Of a DNA stretch of 8,123 nucleotides, positions 6,497 through 8,123 are shown piece after piece (the stretch's first letter is position 1; each line of letters starts with the position of its first letter). The stretch comes from Spirochaetaceae bacterium (lineage in GTDB: Bacteria > Spirochaetota > Spirochaetia > Treponematales > Treponemataceae), in contig JAITWB010000175.1 in assembly GCA_031285525.1 (NCBI GenBank), positions 1 through 8,123 on the forward strand, written 5' to 3'. Under the pieces are notes generated by a model. The model was given only the letters and a program-made list of their open reading frames with translations, was not told where the DNA came from and searched no databases. The translations under genes were made by a program, and so were the position numbers.

Positions 6497-6524
6497 AGTA
6501 TATCACGTATCGGCGTTATGTCAA
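6497..6524 (-). promoter_or_regulatory. Near-consensus promoter of the BI-1-like gene, leaderless geometry
   Basis: On the minus strand TTGACA (6519-6524), a 16-base spacer and TATACT (6497-6502) are followed after only 7 bases by the ATG at 6489. The TG before the -10 also makes an extended -10 (TGATATACT). A start 6-7 bases after the -10 would fall on or next to the A of ATG, so the mRNA would have essentially no leader. The intervening TCTCTTT has no ribosome binding site. Confidence 0.75.
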
Positions 6525-6558
6525 TAAACGAAGCCGCAGGATGTTACCCCTGCCGTAG

Positions 6559-7452
6559 TTACACCGAACGAAGCCAAGCAGCCGCCATATCTATCCAGTT
6601 CTGACACTGGGGCTGAATGGTTCTTCCGCCGGGACCGCAGGTTTCGCTGTTCGCAGCGGCAAGACCGTGTACGCCTTTCTGGTATATATGCAGCTCAAAG
6701 GGAATCTGTTTGCGTCTCAGAGCCGCTGCAAACAGGAGCGAATTCTCCACAGGCACTGCGTCATCTTCATAGGTATGCCAGATAAACGCCGGGGGAGTCA
6801 CAGAGGTCACCTGATTTTCCAGCGACATCAGCGCGCAAAGCTCTTCATACCGATCTCCCAACAGTGTCCGAAAGGAACCCTCATGGGCGAACTCCCCGGA
6901 TGATGTTATCACGGGATAGCACAGAATCTGTGCATTCGGCTTTACCTGCGCTGCATCAGTCACCGCAGGGATGACCCCCTTGGCAAGCAAATCCTTCATC
7001 AAGGCGCTGTCCCAGAAGACCCCCAGACTGGCAGCCAAGTGTCCCCCGGCAGAAAAGCCCATCACGCAGATACGTTCGGGGTCGATGTACAGCTTCTCTG
7101 CATTCGCCCGCATATAGGCAACCGATGCGGCGAGCTCCGTCAGCGCAAGGGGGAAAGCCCCGTGGAAACGCTCATGAGGATTCCCCGGTACGGTAGTATA
7201 TGTAAGAACACAGGCATGAAACCCGAGAGCGTTCAGCCTGAGGGCGATATGTTCACCCTCCCGCTCCGAAGTCATAGCGTACCCGCCGCCGGGGCAGATG
7301 ATGACGCAGGGACGGGTTCGCTCGGGATCTATTTCTGCACTATTCTCCAAAATATAGGTATGCAACACGGGATGCCGGATAGGAGCCAAAAAGTCCTGAG
7401 GAATGTCCGTCCTGGAATAGTCACAGCTTATCTTCACCTGCCAATGTATCAC
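6559..7452 (-). CDS. Alpha/beta hydrolase, BD-FAE/acetyl-esterase-like
   Basis: This 297-residue alpha/beta hydrolase carries an oxyanion-hole PGGGY (54-58) in place of the classic HGGG. The nucleophile elbow is GFSAGG (S134), the likely acid is D230 in HTYEDDAVPVENS, and the histidine is H252 in GVHGL. This set and the REGEHIALRLNALGFHACVLTY stretch match the bacterial esterases annotated as acetyl-xylan/feruloyl-esterase-like (BD-FAE, sometimes named endo-1,4-beta-xylanase B). These remove acyl groups from sugars. No signal peptide is visible, so it probably acts inside the cell on imported or acylated small substrates; the true substrate is unknown. The start is GTG, 5 bases after the pheT stop, with AGGTAAGG overlapping that stop. 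Co-transcription with pheT looks like a positional accident rather than a pathway link. Confidence 0.9.
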   Translation of the reverse strand: MIHWQVKISCDYSRTDIPQDFLAPIRHPVLHTYILENSAEIDPERTRPCVIICPGGGYAMTSEREGEHIALRLNALGFHACVLTYTTVPGNPHERFHGAFPLALTELAASVAYMRANAEKLYIDPERICVMGFSAGGHLAASLGVFWDSALMKDLLAKGVIPAVTDAAQVKPNAQILCYPVITSSGEFAHEGSFRTLLGDRYEELCALMSLENQVTSVTPPAFIWHTYEDDAVPVENSLLFAAALRRKQIPFELHIYQKGVHGLAAANSETCGPGGRTIQPQCQNWIDMAAAWLRSV

Positions 7453-7455
7453 AAG

Positions 7456-7463
7456 CCTTACCT
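7456..7463 (-). promoter_or_regulatory. Ribosome binding site of the hydrolase, overlapping the pheT stop
   Basis: The minus strand reads AGGTAAGG here. The TAA inside it is the pheT stop (7458-7460), and the hydrolase GTG begins at 7452. Ribosomes ending pheT would uncover or reuse this site, so translational coupling is likely. It supports the GTG start. Confidence 0.65.
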
Positions 7464-8123
7464 CATCAAAACTTCAAGATCGATCTCCCCGGCGGCGCAG
7501 GGGGTAGAAATTGCCCAATTCTCAAGCACTGCTGGATGGATTTCGCCAAAGATACCCACAGACTTTCCGCCCACCAGTATCGACGCCTGTCTGCCGGGGA
7601 TAAACCGGGGATCTGAGGCTTCCTCGACAGCATACTCGTATCCGAGGAAATAGAGCAGTGTCGCAACCTGACTCGCAATCTCGTTGTAGTTCGCATCCCC
7701 TGCGGCGGTCAAAAAGCCGAGGTGCTGCCGGGTACGGGTGCCGGTATTCTCTTCGGCACAGAGATAGGCCACCTTGCCTATCTCGAAAATCCGGTGGGGA
7801 TACACGGCGTTGCCGGAGCCAGATTCCGCTCCCAACAGGGATGGTATAATGGAAGGACGCAGGAACTGATAGTTCTCGGACATGGGATTGGCGATCTCGA
7901 TGACATCCTTCCCATCGATATTCATCTTGGTGATAAAATCCTTCCCTGACCCGAGATAATTGAATATCATCTCCTGATAGCCGAGACCGATCATGTTAGA
8001 CTTCGCCTTACGGCTGAATTCAGTACACACCGTCAACCGCCCTACGGTGAAATCCCTCGGTTTGAGGGTCGAAAAACTGCCGAGTCCCCGGCCTATCATG
8101 ACATCTTCGATAACATCCGCTTC
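7458..8123 (-). CDS. pheT: Phenylalanyl-tRNA synthetase beta subunit, archaeal/eukaryotic type (5' end outside window)
   Basis: The C-terminal 221 residues are present; the reading frame is open to the right edge and begins EADVIEDVMIGRG, matching the DLIEDVAIAYGY-type junction of archaeal-type PheRS beta chains. Further marks are NPMSENYQFLRPSIIPSLL, the RIFEIGKV strand, and the ending GIFGEIHPAVLENWAISTP...EIDLEVL. The chain stops there, without the C-terminal ferredoxin-fold anticodon-binding domain of ordinary bacterial PheT. Together with the alpha subunit it charges tRNA-Phe with phenylalanine in the cytosol; the beta chain carries the editing domain, which lies upstream of the part seen here. 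Spirochaetes are known to have this archaeal-type enzyme, acquired by transfer. The hydrolase gene follows after 5 bases. Confidence 0.95.
   Translation of the reverse strand, partial: EADVIEDVMIGRGLGSFSTLKPRDFTVGRLTVCTEFSRKAKSNMIGLGYQEMIFNYLGSGKDFITKMNIDGKDVIEIANPMSENYQFLRPSIIPSLLGAESGSGNAVYPHRIFEIGKVAYLCAEENTGTRTRQHLGFLTAAGDANYNEIASQVATLLYFLGYEYAVEEASDPRFIPGRQASILVGGKSVGIFGEIHPAVLENWAISTPCAAGEIDLEVLMR

Noticed and set aside
6530..6556. Terminator between the hydrolase and the BI-1-like gene
   Set aside because: GCAGG and CCTGC form only a 5-pair stem with an 8-base loop, and no T-run follows on the minus strand.
5878..6558. 226-codon plus-strand frame opposite BI-1
   Set aside because: It is the antisense of a clear BI-1 family gene; the product is unusually rich in His, Arg and Gln, as expected for a shadow frame.
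7039..7653. 204-codon plus-strand frame across the hydrolase and pheT
   Set aside because: It runs antisense across two recognisable genes and their junction, with no domain-like content.
1..8123. CRISPR array, tRNA or rRNA gene, insertion sequence
   Set aside because: No regularly spaced repeats, no cloverleaf-like or rRNA-like sequence, and no transposase or terminal inverted repeats were seen.

Overview
The window looks like chromosomal DNA of a spirochaete, plausibly a treponeme-like member of medium GC. The best clue is the pheT fragment at the right end. It is the archaeal/eukaryotic type of phenylalanyl-tRNA synthetase beta chain, ending in an IFGEIHPAVLENW-type motif with no anticodon-binding extension, and spirochaetes are the known bacterial lineage with that type. 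Enolase, a WecA-like sugar-phosphate transferase and a DUF4143 ATPase fit but do not decide the lineage. Genus assignment is inference.

Layout, left to right. Positions 1-676 (minus strand) hold the N-terminal 225 residues of a RecF/SMC-like P-loop ATPase, cut by the left edge, in AT-rich DNA. Positions 741-2376 (minus) hold a VanZ-like membrane protein overlapping the end of an AAA_14/DUF4143 ATPase. Positions 2377-2776 are a 400-base AT-rich gap with a direct-repeat/palindrome module just upstream of the ATPase and two adjacent hairpins. Positions 2777-3829 (minus) hold a WecA/MraY-family glycosyl-1-phosphate transferase. A divergent 138-base gap leads to a small three-helix membrane protein (3968-4477, plus), and then to enolase (4521-5831, plus) with its own near-consensus promoter. 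Enolase runs tail-to-tail into a BI-1/YccA-type membrane protein (5785-6489, minus), the two coding regions overlapping by 47 bases. BI-1 has its own near-consensus promoter whose -10 box lies only 7 bases from the ATG. A BD-FAE/acetyl-esterase-like hydrolase (6559-7452, minus) follows directly after pheT (7458-8123, minus, 5' end missing) and is probably translationally coupled to it.

Most of the right two thirds is housekeeping: tRNA charging, glycolysis, lipid-linked glycan initiation. The left third is more accessory in character (orphan ATPases, lower GC). I see no clear undescribed system. The most useful leads are the -10 boxes set 6-7 bases before several start codons (possible leaderless mRNAs), the repeat module in front of the DUF4143 ATPase, the eno/BI-1 overlap, and the truncated ATPase, whose partner genes, if any, lie outside the window.
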